A DNA stretch of 64,000 bases from Methanosarcina mazei S-6. Lineage in GTDB: Archaea; Halobacteriota; Methanosarcinia; Methanosarcinales; Methanosarcinaceae. The DNA is taken from NCBI RefSeq assembly GCF_000970205.1, contig NZ_CP009512.1:2294001-2358000 (forward strand), given 5' to 3'. The translations under genes and the position numbers were made by a program. Below are positions 28,425-37,275 of this stretch, in pieces (the first letter of the stretch is position 1; the number at the start of each line of letters is the position of its first letter). The notes under the pieces were generated by a model. That model made no database searches. It was not told the DNA's origin and saw only the letters and a program-made list of their open reading frames with translations.

Positions 28425-29969
28425 TTAGGAGCTCATGTTACCAGAATCATTTGTGTCGAACTTTATAGCCCGGTCATACACAATCTCCGAGTAAGCTGGT
28501 CCGGTCCTTGTTGTGTTTTCCAAGTAGGCCCTCCAGGTAATAACAAGTGGTTGATCCAGCTCTATACCGTGAACTCCTTGACCATAAGGAACCTCATAGC
28601 AGTACTGATCATCTTCGCTGCAGTTCCTGGCGAGCTTGTAGACATACAGGTATTTCGCATTTGGATTGTCAGGGAGGTATTCCTCGGCAGATCCGTTGAA
28701 ATCCTCATCAGTTATTGCTCTAACGCCGTTCCACACATCTGCTCCATATACTGCGAAGTTCGAGTATGTCGCCTTTCCTGTGGCTGCATGGTTAACCCCA
28801 TAGACGATTATGAATTCGTCGGAATCATTGCCCAGAGTAACTGCAGGGTCTCGAATGAAAGGATAGTATTCCGAAGTGTCAAAGAAAGGAGGTGTCGGCG
28901 AAGAGATAGTCTGGTTTGCTGTCCATAGATAAGCTGCATCGTTGGTAGGACCTACGCCGTTGACTCCTCTCTGAATAGCATCACTCCCTACAGGAACTGC
29001 CTGACTGGTCGGAAGCTCTGTGGCATTCGATTCATTATATCTTTCGAGAATCGCAACCCTTAGCTCTTCGAGATCATCCATAAGCTCAAACTCTGTTTGC
29101 CCGGTTCCACGGACCCTCAGTTCCGGATAATCATACGGGTCAAGTTCCGTAGTGTTGTTGGGAGTGATCCTGAAAATAGTTGCAGGTGTATTATTGATGT
29201 AATTCTCTTCATCCTGGGTATCATTGAATAGGGCAGGGCGGACAAATGAGGCAAATGTATCTGAATCATTCTCCATTCCCATGTTCAGCATGGCCGAGGG
29301 AAGAACCTGGGTATTTATTATATTGTCCGAATATCCTGAAGACTCGGCAGCGGCCCGGACGCGCTGGTCAATACCTCTGTCAGCAGTAATGATTATTACC
29401 GTGTTTTGATCGAATGGATTTCCAGGCTCTCCATCTGGCGTTCCTTCAGTTTTGATAACCAGATTGTTTATCGTATCTACTACGTTGGCAAAGATCCATC
29501 TCCTCTCATTCCCAATTGTCCTGTGCATTAACATATAATCATAACTGAAGTACCTGCATTCCGGCGGGGTTCTTCCCACGAAAACAACAGCCTCATCAGG
29601 ACCAAGGTTCCAGAAAGGAGTTGTGTTACCGCTCACTCCAAGCGTACTGGTTATTTGATTAATTCGTTCTTCTACTTCATAACCAGGTGCCGGTGGAACA
29701 AAATATATCAGATATTTTGTGGTAGGATTGTTTCCATATGCAGAAGGTAATACTCCTTCCTCCAATAGCCTTAGTAAATCAAAATAGGCCAGATCACCTT
29801 CCTGTACGATGAATCCATCCTGTTCTAAAGCCTGTTGAAAAGCCTCTGTGTCGTTCGCTTCTGTGATATTTACCTCTGAGTCATTTGCTTCCATATCCTG
29901 TGCAAGGGCAGTTCCTGTTAATACAGCGAACAAAATGCCGAGCATTATAACTAATAAATAATTTTTCAT
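28425..29969 (-). CDS. Secreted Asn-rich glycoprotein of unknown family, copy 2
   Basis: About 514 residues, highly similar to copy 1 along the whole length. Here the signal peptide is intact: ATG 29969, nine bases after GGGGG, starts MKNYLLVIMLGILFAVLTG, cleaved near TALAQD. The mature protein is acidic, has three or four cysteines (ECRYFSY, NCSEDDQYCYEV) and many glycosylation sequons. It is probably exported and surface-associated. An in-frame ATG at 30017 would place a hydrophilic extension before the signal peptide and is rejected. Confidence 0.85.
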   Translation of the reverse strand: MKNYLLVIMLGILFAVLTGTALAQDMEANDSEVNITEANDTEAFQQALEQDGFIVQEGDLAYFDLLRLLEEGVLPSAYGNNPTTKYLIYFVPPAPGYEVEERINQITSTLGVSGNTTPFWNLGPDEAVVFVGRTPPECRYFSYDYMLMHRTIGNERRWIFANVVDTINNLVIKTEGTPDGEPGNPFDQNTVIIITADRGIDQRVRAAAESSGYSDNIINTQVLPSAMLNMGMENDSDTFASFVRPALFNDTQDEENYINNTPATIFRITPNNTTELDPYDYPELRVRGTGQTEFELMDDLEELRVAILERYNESNATELPTSQAVPVGSDAIQRGVNGVGPTNDAAYLWTANQTISSPTPPFFDTSEYYPFIRDPAVTLGNDSDEFIIVYGVNHAATGKATYSNFAVYGADVWNGVRAITDEDFNGSAEEYLPDNPNAKYLYVYKLARNCSEDDQYCYEVPYGQGVHGIELDQPLVITWRAYLENTTRTGPAYSEIVYDRAIKFDTNDSGNMSS

Positions 29970-30589
29970 ATTCCATATCCCCCTATCATCCATAGTTATT
30001 TTCGCAAAAAAATACACTAAAAAAGAAATATTGCATCTAAAAGGAGAGGATCTCCCTCAATCTCTTCTATGACCACATGCTTTTGATTCTTTCTAAAATA
30101 AAGTGTAATTCTTTGCAATTAATACTATAATTAAAATTAAATATATTAGAAACCTTGGTGGAACGTTAGCTAAATTTGGATAGTGGATCTGTAAATTGTT
30201 CAAACGATACCTTATATCCACCCTGTTTTGGTCTGTTCTCACTTTTTGAAAATAATTATATTTATAAAATAATGCCATAGAAGTTCACAAAACATCTAGC
30301 AGAATTTAAAGTCCCATATTCCAGATTATATTTCATGGCCAATGTAAATACTGCTTTCTAAGAACCTGGGAAACTCAACGCCTGACGAAGAAGAGTGGAC
30401 TTTCCCGTAAAACCTGTACAGAAGCTGAAGTTGAAAACTCTATTAGAAACAGGCTGGATGGAACTTTAAAACAGCTAAAACCTGGAAACCAGTCACTTCT
30501 CAGTGGTGAAATGATCATGGTGATGTTATTGAAAAATATCAGGGCGATATACAGTTAGCCATGATAATGTTATTGAAAAATATCTGGAG

Positions 30590-30680
30590 GATATACAGCA
30601 GTCCATGCGAAACTGTAATAAAAGCAATTGAATACTATAAGCAGGCACTGACAGTATCAAAAGTCAGTGATCCGGAATAA
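30590..30680 (+). pseudogene. Short TPR-like remnant
   Basis: A stretch reading TVIKAIEYYKQALTVSKVSDPE then stop resembles the second helix of a tetratricopeptide repeat. It is preceded by two imperfect copies of GATGTTATTGAAAAATATC-type sequence, with stops. It has no start of its own and looks like gene debris next to the duplication. Confidence 0.35.
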
Positions 30681-30797
30681 AAAGAGAGAAAGAATGGAAA
30701 CTTTTATTCCAAACAAATTTTATTTCTAGTCCTGAGATATAGAAAGTAAAATAGATTTTCTCTCAGATAATTTTGAGAGTTTTCCGTTTGAAATTGC

Positions 30798-31694
30798 TTA
30801 TCCACAGTTTTCAATTCTGTTATCGTGGATATTTACATTTGTTTCCTGTGTGTTTAAACGTATTACTGCAGGCACTGGCAGGTCATGGAAATAGTTTCCA
30901 GATGCTTCTATGTTTTTGAGATTTCCCTGCAGTTCAAGACCAGCATATCCGCCGCCTGATGTTGTACATTCATTGTTCTTCATTACTCCATCAGTTACGG
31001 AATCAAACCTGACGGATGAGTTGGTCCGGTTAATAAACTTGGAATTCTTAACTGTGATGCCATTTACGTGGTATGCATACACGCCATCATGGCCGCACTT
31101 GTTTACAGTTACGGAATCTATCATTACGTTGCTTGATTTTGAGATAAGCATCGCATCATTGCAACCGTTCTGGAACGTAACGCCCTGGATTGTCAGTCCG
31201 TTACAGTTTATTATGGTTGCCATATTGTAGCTTGAAGTTCCGAGCCTTATGCCAGAATAATAGTCACTCTGGCTTCCGTCAACAGTTAAGTTTTCTATTT
31301 TAACGTTGCTTGCAGAACCGCCCCTTATCATTATCATGGCTTTCTTTTCTGCAATACTGCTCTCACGACTACCCCAGAGAGGAAGCCCTTTGGCAAGCTT
31401 AATTGTTACACCGGAATCTCCGGCAAGGGTTGTGTCACTTCCAATCAGAAGAGAGTCACCAATGTCGTATGTGAACGGGCCTTTAAGCTGGACAGTTGTG
31501 CCCGGATTTGCCGCTGCAAATTCTAACGCCTGGTTAATCTGGACGTGGTCGTCCACTCCATCACAGTTGTAGTCTCCACTTCCATCTCCGGTAACAGTTA
31601 TAGTCTGTGTGTTCTCGCCGCCTAATACAGAAGGTACGGTTGTTAAAGTAAGGCATATTGCGAGGAATAGGGTTCCTAGCTGTCTTTTTAGCAT
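30798..31694 (-). CDS. Secreted right-handed beta-helix surface protein
   Basis: A 298-residue protein with a clear signal peptide (LGTLFLAICLTLTTVPSVLG), then TITVTGDGSGDYNCDGVDDHVQINQALEFA, the opening used by many Methanosarcina surface proteins with pectate-lyase/NosD-like helices. Repeated short strands follow (VKIENLTVDGS, TIINCNGLTIQGVTF, VMIDSVTVNKCGHDGVYAY, ITVKNSKFINRT). It is short compared with relatives that carry additional C-terminal repeats and may be a trimmed member. A polysaccharide-binding or lyase role is inferred from the fold only. Confidence 0.85.
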   Translation of the reverse strand: MLKRQLGTLFLAICLTLTTVPSVLGGENTQTITVTGDGSGDYNCDGVDDHVQINQALEFAAANPGTTVQLKGPFTYDIGDSLLIGSDTTLAGDSGVTIKLAKGLPLWGSRESSIAEKKAMIMIRGGSASNVKIENLTVDGSQSDYYSGIRLGTSSYNMATIINCNGLTIQGVTFQNGCNDAMLISKSSNVMIDSVTVNKCGHDGVYAYHVNGITVKNSKFINRTNSSVRFDSVTDGVMKNNECTTSGGGYAGLELQGNLKNIEASGNYFHDLPVPAVIRLNTQETNVNIHDNRIENCG

Positions 31695-31734
31695 CGTATC
31701 ACCTTTGGGTTGGATTTTTAGAACCTGAGTAAAC

Positions 31735-31836
31735 TCAAGTTCTACAGGTTAGTTGTGTGTTTTTTCCCAGAGTCGATACGGCTGTTAAGAGAATTCCTGT
31801 TATCAGGGATAGGGTCCCCTGATGTCTCTTCAGCAT
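31735..31836 (-). pseudogene. Signal-peptide-only relic of a beta-helix gene
   Basis: ATG 31836 opens MLKRHQGTLSLITGILLTAV, aligning with the first 24 codons of the downstream beta-helix protein (MLKRQLGTLFLAICLTLTTV), and stops after 33 codons. The DNA just upstream of both ATGs is also similar (GCATTGTATCGCCCTGGG versus GCATCGTATCACCTTTGG), so the relic is a partial duplication of the gene's 5' end. Confidence 0.65.
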
Positions 31837-31927
31837 TGTATCGCCCTGGGATGGATCTTTGGAGGGAAATAAACAGAATCTGATCTATAGGGTAATTCGA
31901 TATTTCCCATTATTTATTAAAATTATA

Positions 31928-31945
31928 TATTACGTATTCGTAATA
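31928..31945. promoter_or_regulatory. 18-bp palindrome, distal copy (probable operator)
   Basis: TATTACGTATTCGTAATA is an inverted repeat with arms TATTACG/CGTAATA around four bases, upstream of the leftward beta-helix gene and its relic. An equivalent site lies 97 bp away. Confidence 0.55.
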
Positions 31946-32024
31946 CCATTTTTCCGACATATCTAACTAGATAAGTTTGGATGATCTAATCAGGTCGGCT
32001 CTATGCTTGTTATTCAAAAATTTC

Positions 32025-32042
32025 TATTACGTGTGCGTAATA
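32025..32042. promoter_or_regulatory. 18-bp palindrome, second copy
   Basis: TATTACGTGTGCGTAATA has the same arms as the site at 31928. It is further flanked by TTCAAAAA (32013) and TTTTTGAA (32043), which extends the dyad. The centre-to-centre distance to the other site is 97 bp, close to nine helical turns. Confidence 0.55.
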
Positions 32043-32534
32043 TTTTTGAACCTATCAAATGGTTCTCTGCGATTTATGTGAGGCGGACACACTGTACACA
32101 GAGTCTCCACTTTCCTGCTGCCTTATAGGGATCAGGCACCGTAAGTGGCCGGAAATTAGAAGTTTTGTCTTCTATAAACAGAATATGTTACTGACCACAG
32201 GAAATTATTCCTCTGGTCAATACCTCCTTGTGTTGATGAATCATGAACTTAACCAGGATAATTATTCTGCCGAAAAATTCCGGCTCAAATGGAAGAATTA
32301 ACCTGTTATTGAATTCCTGACTTGACATTCAACGTCTACACGGTTATAATATAAAATATTATTGGTATTATAAAAGGCATATAATATATAATGGAATGTA
32401 TACAGTCTTTAATCGTTAGAACCCTCCAAAACCAATAAGCTATTAAGTAATCAACCACAAACCTTACCTGCAACTTTTTCCTAATTTGAATTTCTTAACA
32501 TTCATATTTTTGCTCAGCTCATAAAGGTGAAACT
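32043..32534. other. Intergenic region upstream of mmp8
   Basis: About 490 bases. An 80-codon frame at 32059-32301 has no ribosome-binding site or family likeness and is not annotated. AT-rich TATAATATAAAATATTA near 32344 may be the promoter of the next gene. Confidence 0.4.
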
Positions 32535-33383
32535 ATGCCCCACATAATGGAATTACTTGGAAAAACAAAAGTAGTCGTAAAAGATGGAAAGGTTATCGAG
32601 GTCGGAGAGCCTGAAGTCAAATGGTGCCCCCTCTTTGCCAAAATACGCGGAATCCAGAAAATCACCCCTGATGAAGTCAGGAAGAATATGGAATTCAGGA
32701 TCAGTGATTTCGGGATGTTTACCGATAAACGCAGGCTTGAACTCGAAGACTTTGTAGGATTTGGAGCATCCGAGGTTATGATGACAGGCCTCAGCAGAGG
32801 TTTGCTTGACACAACAGTAACCGCCTGTGAAGGCGCAGGGACTGTAATTTCCAACAACCCTACCCTTGTCCAGGGCATGGGCGGCAGGATGTCCGGCCTT
32901 GTAGAAACAGAGCCTATAGAAGGCATCATAAAAGGGATTACAGAGCGCGGCGGAATTGTGCTTGACCCTTCAACCGCAAAAATGGACCCTGTTGCAGGAG
33001 TGAAAAAAGCAGCAGAGCTCGGTTACAAAAAGATCGCAGTAACCGTTGCCTTTGCCGAGACTGCAAAAGAGGTTCGGAAACTTGAGTCCGAGCTCGGGCT
33101 TGACCTGATAGTAATCGGGGTGCATGTTACAGGTCTGGACAGGGAAGAAGCCCAGGCCCTTGTAGAAAATTCAGACATTGTAACCAGCTGCGCTTCAAAG
33201 CCCGTCAGAGACCTTGTAAAACCCCTCGCTCAGGTTGGAACTGCTGTACCTCTTTTTGCCCTTACCCAGAAAGGAAAAGAACTTGTTATTGAAAGGGCAA
33301 AGGACATCAAAAGCCCGATTCTGATCAATACCATGGCTCTTCCTGTTCTACCTGAGCACAAACAGCCAAAGAACCTTAAATAA
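32535..33383 (+). CDS. Methanogenesis marker protein 8 (DUF2099), copy 1
   Basis: A 282-residue protein matching the family of putative methanogenesis marker 8: MPHIMELLGKTKVVVKDGKVIEVGEPEVKWCPLF, GASEVMMTGL, CEGAGTVISNNPTLVQGMGGRMSGLVETEPI, VLDPSTAKMDPVAGVKKAAELGYKKIAVTVA, INTMALPVLPEHKQP. The family is confined to methanogens and their relatives; its reaction is unknown. AAGGTGA is placed seven bases before ATG. A paralogue sits 2.5 kb downstream in the same direction. Confidence 0.93.
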   Translation: MPHIMELLGKTKVVVKDGKVIEVGEPEVKWCPLFAKIRGIQKITPDEVRKNMEFRISDFGMFTDKRRLELEDFVGFGASEVMMTGLSRGLLDTTVTACEGAGTVISNNPTLVQGMGGRMSGLVETEPIEGIIKGITERGGIVLDPSTAKMDPVAGVKKAAELGYKKIAVTVAFAETAKEVRKLESELGLDLIVIGVHVTGLDREEAQALVENSDIVTSCASKPVRDLVKPLAQVGTAVPLFALTQKGKELVIERAKDIKSPILINTMALPVLPEHKQPKNLK

Positions 33384-33437
33384 AACAAAATAAAATGAAT
33401 AATGAAATAAAAGAATAAAATGAATAATGAAATAAGG

Positions 33438-33470
33438 CGGCTTAAACCATTAAAGCCGTTACTACTTTTT
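33438..33470 (+). terminator. Hairpin and T-run after mmp8 copy 1
   Basis: CGGCTT (33438) pairs with AAGCCG (33453) over a nine-base loop and is followed by TTACTACTTTTT. It lies 55 bp after the stop codon. Confidence 0.5.
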
Positions 33471-33572
33471 AGTAATCCCAGGCTTTTGTATTTTTGATTT
33501 TCTCTTTTTTATCTTTTATTTAATCTGTATTTTCACAGACCGAACCACATTCCCAATATAGAAATCGGGGGA

Positions 33573-33806
33573 ATGGAGTACAGTATCTACAACTATCTGG
33601 ACATCTACGATGCTGAAACCAGAGAGATGTCTCGGTTCAAAAAGGTAAAAGTTAACGAATATCCATCGGAAAAGGGTGACAAAAGGTGGATTATTACTGC
33701 TGAAGATGGTAAAGTATTAATGGTCACAAAGAGCTACTGCAAAGAGACTTTCAGCTTCACTAATAACTTCAATTTCAGGTTTTCAGGTATATTGAGAACT
33801 TTATAG
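33573..33806 (+). CDS. Small protein of unknown function
   Basis: A 77-residue frame beginning MEYSIYNYLDIYDAETREM and continuing KKVKVNEYPSEKGDKRWIITAEDGKVLMVTKSY, a beta-strand-rich composition. The last 20 residues are Phe/Asn-rich and could be read-through of non-coding DNA, so a frameshift near 33750 is possible. GGGGG directly abuts the ATG, which is poor spacing. Similarity is not recognised. Confidence 0.4.
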   Translation: MEYSIYNYLDIYDAETREMSRFKKVKVNEYPSEKGDKRWIITAEDGKVLMVTKSYCKETFSFTNNFNFRFSGILRTL

Positions 33807-34203
33807 ACGTTGTCGATTTTCAGTTCGGAATCGGGGGTAGGGTTATAACATTACAGGAGACAGGAAGTGGACTTGGCATGGTGGAAGATACTTCAGGGTT
33901 CGTAATATAAATTTTTAAAATCCTATTTTTTTAATCATATCTTTTTAATCATATCTTTCAAAATCTTATCTTTTTAAAATACTATCTTTTTTCATCAGCT
34001 AATTCTCAAAATCATTTCTTTGTTGATCTTTTTTGTGGATTTGATCACACTCAGAAATGTTCAATCAAAACAGTATAAGAAAGCTCAAAATATTTACTGG
34101 AGAAAACTTAATATTTTACTTTGCTTTCAGGAAATATGTACAATACAATAACTTTAAAGGTTATGACAAAAACTTTAACAATAAAGCAGGAAAATATGGA
34201 AAT

Positions 34204-35076
34204 ATGAAAAATGGAAATAAAAAAGCGGGCCTTCCTGGGGACTCAGTGATATCCGAAGGACAGGAAATGGCAGAAGTAAAAGCTATCAAGGAAAAGCTTT
34301 CCGAAATGCACAGTGATATTAAAAAAGTCATGGAATTCACCAGCAGGCTGCGTTTGGAAGCTGCTCTTGAAAGTTCAAGACAGGAGTACTCAAACGCTCT
34401 TCTCAACCACCTCTTCGAAGATATAGATACAGGGCTTGAGAAAAATATGGTGAAAAAATGCCCTGAAAAGCAAAAGTGTACCTCTGCATTTACAGCCCTC
34501 CTGCAACAGAATGCAGGGCTTATAAAGAAAAACAGAGTGGACGATGCTCTAATCTCGGATAGCAGAAAAAAGTTGGAAGATTTGAAATGTGGAGCTCCTT
34601 ACAGCAAATGTGAGAAATGCTTTTCAGAAGTTTCGAGCCTTCTCGTAAAACAGGTCAATCTCATGCGTTCCATGAGGATTTACGCAGATAATCAGGAACA
34701 GAAACCGAATATCTCAGCACTCAAAACCTCAGCGGTTATGAGCGAGATTCTTGAGCCGGTCTCAAACCTCCAGCGCCTGGAAATTCTAAGGGCAGTAGCG
34801 TTCGAAGCAAAAAGCTTCTCCGCTTTTTCCGAACTCACCGGCCTCAGAGGAGGAAATTTGCTCTTCCATCTCCAGAAGCTTACGGAGAGCAGGCTGATTA
34901 TGCAGCAGCACGAGAGAGGGGACTATATGATCACCGAAAAAGGGTTCAAGATACTTCAGGGCCTGAACGAAATTTATTCCTCACTTCAAGGTTATCCTCT
35001 TCAAAATTCTTCAAGGCAGGAATCCGAAGAGAATGACTCCCAGAAGAGGAAAGACACTCCAGAGTTGGCTATTTAA
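34204..35076 (+). CDS. Winged-helix transcriptional regulator with Cys motif
   Basis: About 290 residues. The N-terminal half is helical (coiled-coil-like KAIKEKLSEMHSDIKKVMEF), the middle holds CGAPYSKCEKC, a possible metal or redox site, and the C-terminal region, LQRLEILRAVAFEAKSFSAFSELTGLRGGNLLFHLQKLTESRLI then YMITEKGFKIL, is an ArsR-like winged helix. The ORF is open from ATG 34057, but the first 49 residues are AT-driven. ATG 34204 or ATG 34267 (after AAGGACAGGAA) fit better. Its position between the two mmp8 genes suggests control of this cluster. Confidence 0.78.
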   Translation: MKNGNKKAGLPGDSVISEGQEMAEVKAIKEKLSEMHSDIKKVMEFTSRLRLEAALESSRQEYSNALLNHLFEDIDTGLEKNMVKKCPEKQKCTSAFTALLQQNAGLIKKNRVDDALISDSRKKLEDLKCGAPYSKCEKCFSEVSSLLVKQVNLMRSMRIYADNQEQKPNISALKTSAVMSEILEPVSNLQRLEILRAVAFEAKSFSAFSELTGLRGGNLLFHLQKLTESRLIMQQHERGDYMITEKGFKILQGLNEIYSSLQGYPLQNSSRQESEENDSQKRKDTPELAI

Positions 35077-35374
35077 GTCCGGTTTTTTTGGCCCCGGTTT
35101 TTCAGTATTTACTGGCAATTTTATACTGCTCTTCTCACTATCTGGAAGATCAGGTAATCCAGGATTATGATAATACAGTGGAATGCATTAACTACATTTC
35201 AGTGCCGATTAAGTATATATAATAACCTGCCAATATAGGATTGTAGAATGAGTTCTCCGGGGAAATCATGCTTCACAGAGCCAGAAAATCAGGCAACAGG
35301 GAAATGGAAAAACGGGAAGGAAAAGGTTAGAGGAAAGACAAAATTCGAAAAAAACAAAAATATGAGGGATAAAT

Positions 35375-35614
35375 ATGACTGTAAGAGATGACATTCACGG
35401 ACAGATTGTTGCAGGCCTAAAAGGCGCAAAGTTTCCAATAAACACCCCCGAGGAATTGCTCGCTGCTTTTCCTGCGGGTGCAGACACCACATGCAGATCA
35501 GGCGACCTTGCAGTTACTGCAGGAGAAGCAGGCAAATTGCTTACTCCTGCAGATTTTCCGTTCAGGGATGCAAAACAGGTGGCAGACACAATAGTTGACA
35601 GGGCAGGGCTTTAA
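35375..35614 (+). CDS. MTH865 family protein
   Basis: A 79-residue protein (DDIHGQIVAGLKGAKFPINTPEELLAAFP, DTTCRSGDLAVTAGEAGKLLTPADFPF, ADTIVDRAGL). It matches the MTH865 family (PF07747), small helical proteins with an EF-hand-like fold known from a methanogen structural-genomics target and of unknown role. AGGGAT lies just before the ATG. It lies 298 bp downstream of the regulator and 296 bp before the second mmp8 gene. Confidence 0.92.
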   Translation: MTVRDDIHGQIVAGLKGAKFPINTPEELLAAFPAGADTTCRSGDLAVTAGEAGKLLTPADFPFRDAKQVADTIVDRAGL

Positions 35615-35910
35615 GTCCTGCTTATTTCTTTCTTCGTTCGCTTTAAGTTCTCCTTTTTCTCTCTTTCCTTCTGTATTGTTTTTCTATCCGTGCTCAGCAC
35701 CTCACTTCCGGAACGGATATGAGGTTTCATTTCAGGTCAGAAAACCAATGTTGTTTACCTTAGAAGATCAACCTGTAAAGATCCGATTACCTGTCAGATA
35801 GAAATTCAGAAATTAAGCAGGAATAATAAGGTAAAAATTACAATATTGAACCACAATATTAAATGATACGATTTTTAATACAATATTTCTTTTCAGGAGG
35901 GTGGTTTTAA

Positions 35911-36762
35911 ATGCCTCATATAATGGAAATGATGGGGAAAGCAAGAGTAGTCGTAAAAGACGGAAAAGTTATAGAAGTCGGAATCCCTGAAGTAGAATGG
36001 TGCCCTCTTTTTGTCAAACTGCGGGGAGTTGAAAAGATGACTCCTGATGAAATCAGGAAAAACATGGAGGCCCGGATCAGCGAGCTGGGAATGTTCACGG
36101 AAAACCGCAGGCTTGAATTTGAAACAACTGTTGTTGCCTTCGGAGCCTCAGAAATAATGATGAGCGGTCTCACCAGTGGCTTCCTTGAAACAACCGTAAC
36201 AACCTGTGACGGAGCAGGAACCGTGATATCAGGCAATCCTGCGCTGGTTCAGGGAATAGGAGGGAGGATGTCCGGCTTAATCGAAACCGAACCTATAGAT
36301 GCAGTGATCAGAGGAATAGAAGAACGAGGAGGAACTGTTTTGGATCCTTCAACCGCAACCATAGATCCTGCAGGCGGAGTAAGAAAAGCAGCTGAACTTG
36401 GCTATAAGAAAATTGCAGTTACAATTGCAGATGCCGAGACCGCAAAAAAGGTCAGGAAAATAGAATCCGAATCAGGGCTTGACCTTTTCGTTATTGCAGT
36501 ACACATAACGGGCATCAGCAGGGAAGAAGCTCAGGAGCTTCTGGATAACTCGGATATTGTGATCAGCTGTGCTTCCAAATACATCAGGAAACTTGCAAAA
36601 CCTCTTGTGCAGGTAGCAGCTGCAATTCCCCTATTTGCTCTCACAAAGAAAGGAAAAGAACTTGTGATCGAAAGGGCAAAAAATATCGAGAGCTCAATTC
36701 TGATCAATACCATGCCACTGCCGGTTATACCTGAGCATAAACAGCCGAGAGAACTGATTTGA
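35911..36762 (+). CDS. Methanogenesis marker protein 8 (DUF2099), copy 2
   Basis: A 283-residue paralogue of the protein at 32535, with every family landmark kept (VEWCPLFVKLRG, GASEIMMSGLTSG, CDGAGTVISGNPALVQGIGGRMSGLIETEPI, DPSTATIDPAGGVRKAAELGYKKIAVTIADAETA, INTMPLPVIPEHKQP). It has one extra residue and different middle sequence, so the duplication is not recent. AGGAGGGTGG precedes the ATG with good spacing. Confidence 0.93.
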   Translation: MPHIMEMMGKARVVVKDGKVIEVGIPEVEWCPLFVKLRGVEKMTPDEIRKNMEARISELGMFTENRRLEFETTVVAFGASEIMMSGLTSGFLETTVTTCDGAGTVISGNPALVQGIGGRMSGLIETEPIDAVIRGIEERGGTVLDPSTATIDPAGGVRKAAELGYKKIAVTIADAETAKKVRKIESESGLDLFVIAVHITGISREEAQELLDNSDIVISCASKYIRKLAKPLVQVAAAIPLFALTKKGKELVIERAKNIESSILINTMPLPVIPEHKQPRELI

Positions 36763-36881
36763 AGGCAATACATTTTAAAAATTATCTCCCAGAAGAGGCA
36801 AATAGAAGAGTTTTAATGGAAAACAAAAAGATAAAAAGCTCAAATGGGAAACAAAAAGATAAAAAATTCATTCTAATTTTT

Positions 36882-36937
36882 CAGGGTTTTCCGGACTGCC
36901 AAAATTGACTGCTAGAAATAAGCAGTCCGGGTCCCTG
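36882..36937 (+). terminator. Long two-part hairpin downstream of mmp8 copy 2
   Basis: CCGGACTGC (36891-36899) pairs perfectly with GCAGTCCGG (36922-36930), and CAGGG (36882) with CCCTG (36933) extends the stem after a small internal loop. It lacks an immediate T-run, so it may be a 3' stabiliser or part of a small RNA rather than a simple terminator. Confidence 0.5.
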
Positions 36938-37064
36938 TGGTTTGACTTAAAAACAGCAGCTTATCAATTTTTAAAATTTTAATTGATTTTCCAGTATTCA
37001 ATTTATGAATATTGTTTTAATTACTTTTTTTAGTTACTTATTTTTAAATATTGCTTTAATTAAC

Positions 37065-37142
37065 GTTTTTTAGTTATCGTTTTTTAGTTATCGTTTTTTA
37101 GTTATCGTTTTTTAGTTGTCGTTTTTTAGTTATCGTTTTTTA
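37065..37142. repeat. 14-bp tandem repeat, five and a half units
   Basis: The unit CGTTTTTTAGTTAT repeats at 37065, 37079, 37093, 37107 (one change) and 37121, with a partial sixth. Confidence 0.9.
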
Positions 37143-37275
37143 AATACAGTTTTCAGTCACTTTAGAACTCTTGATGTTTAAACCTACTGTATTTCCAGTT
37201 TTAAGAATATTTGAATTTTAAACTTTGATAAGTTACTGCTGAGAGGGTTGGCTTTATGAGGTAACCGGTTTGTTA

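Larger units (their letters stand above)
26003..30500. repeat. Tandem 2.2-kb duplication plus a third partial copy
   Basis: Units at about 26003-28159 and 28160-30348 each contain the same downstream segment, hairpins, a secreted-protein gene and its upstream region, all recognisably similar base by base. A third copy of the downstream segment only (about 30349-30500, beginning near AAGAACCTGGGAAACTCAAC) follows. The limits are approximate because they were judged by eye. Confidence 0.8.
36763..37275. other. Intergenic region with hairpin and repeats
   Basis: Contains a direct repeat of ACAAAAAGATAAAAA (about 36823 and 36851), the strong hairpin at 36882-36937 and the 14-bp repeat array at 37065-37142. 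No gene. Confidence 0.6.

Noticed and set aside
32059-32301. 80-codon Cys-containing frame beside the TATTACG palindromes
   Set aside because: No Shine-Dalgarno sequence, irregular composition and no family likeness. The palindromes are more simply linked to the leftward surface-protein gene.
37065-37142. Possible CRISPR array
   Set aside because: Units of 14 bp are directly adjacent, without spacers, and no cas genes are near. The same holds for the 18-, 32- and 36-bp arrays elsewhere in the window.
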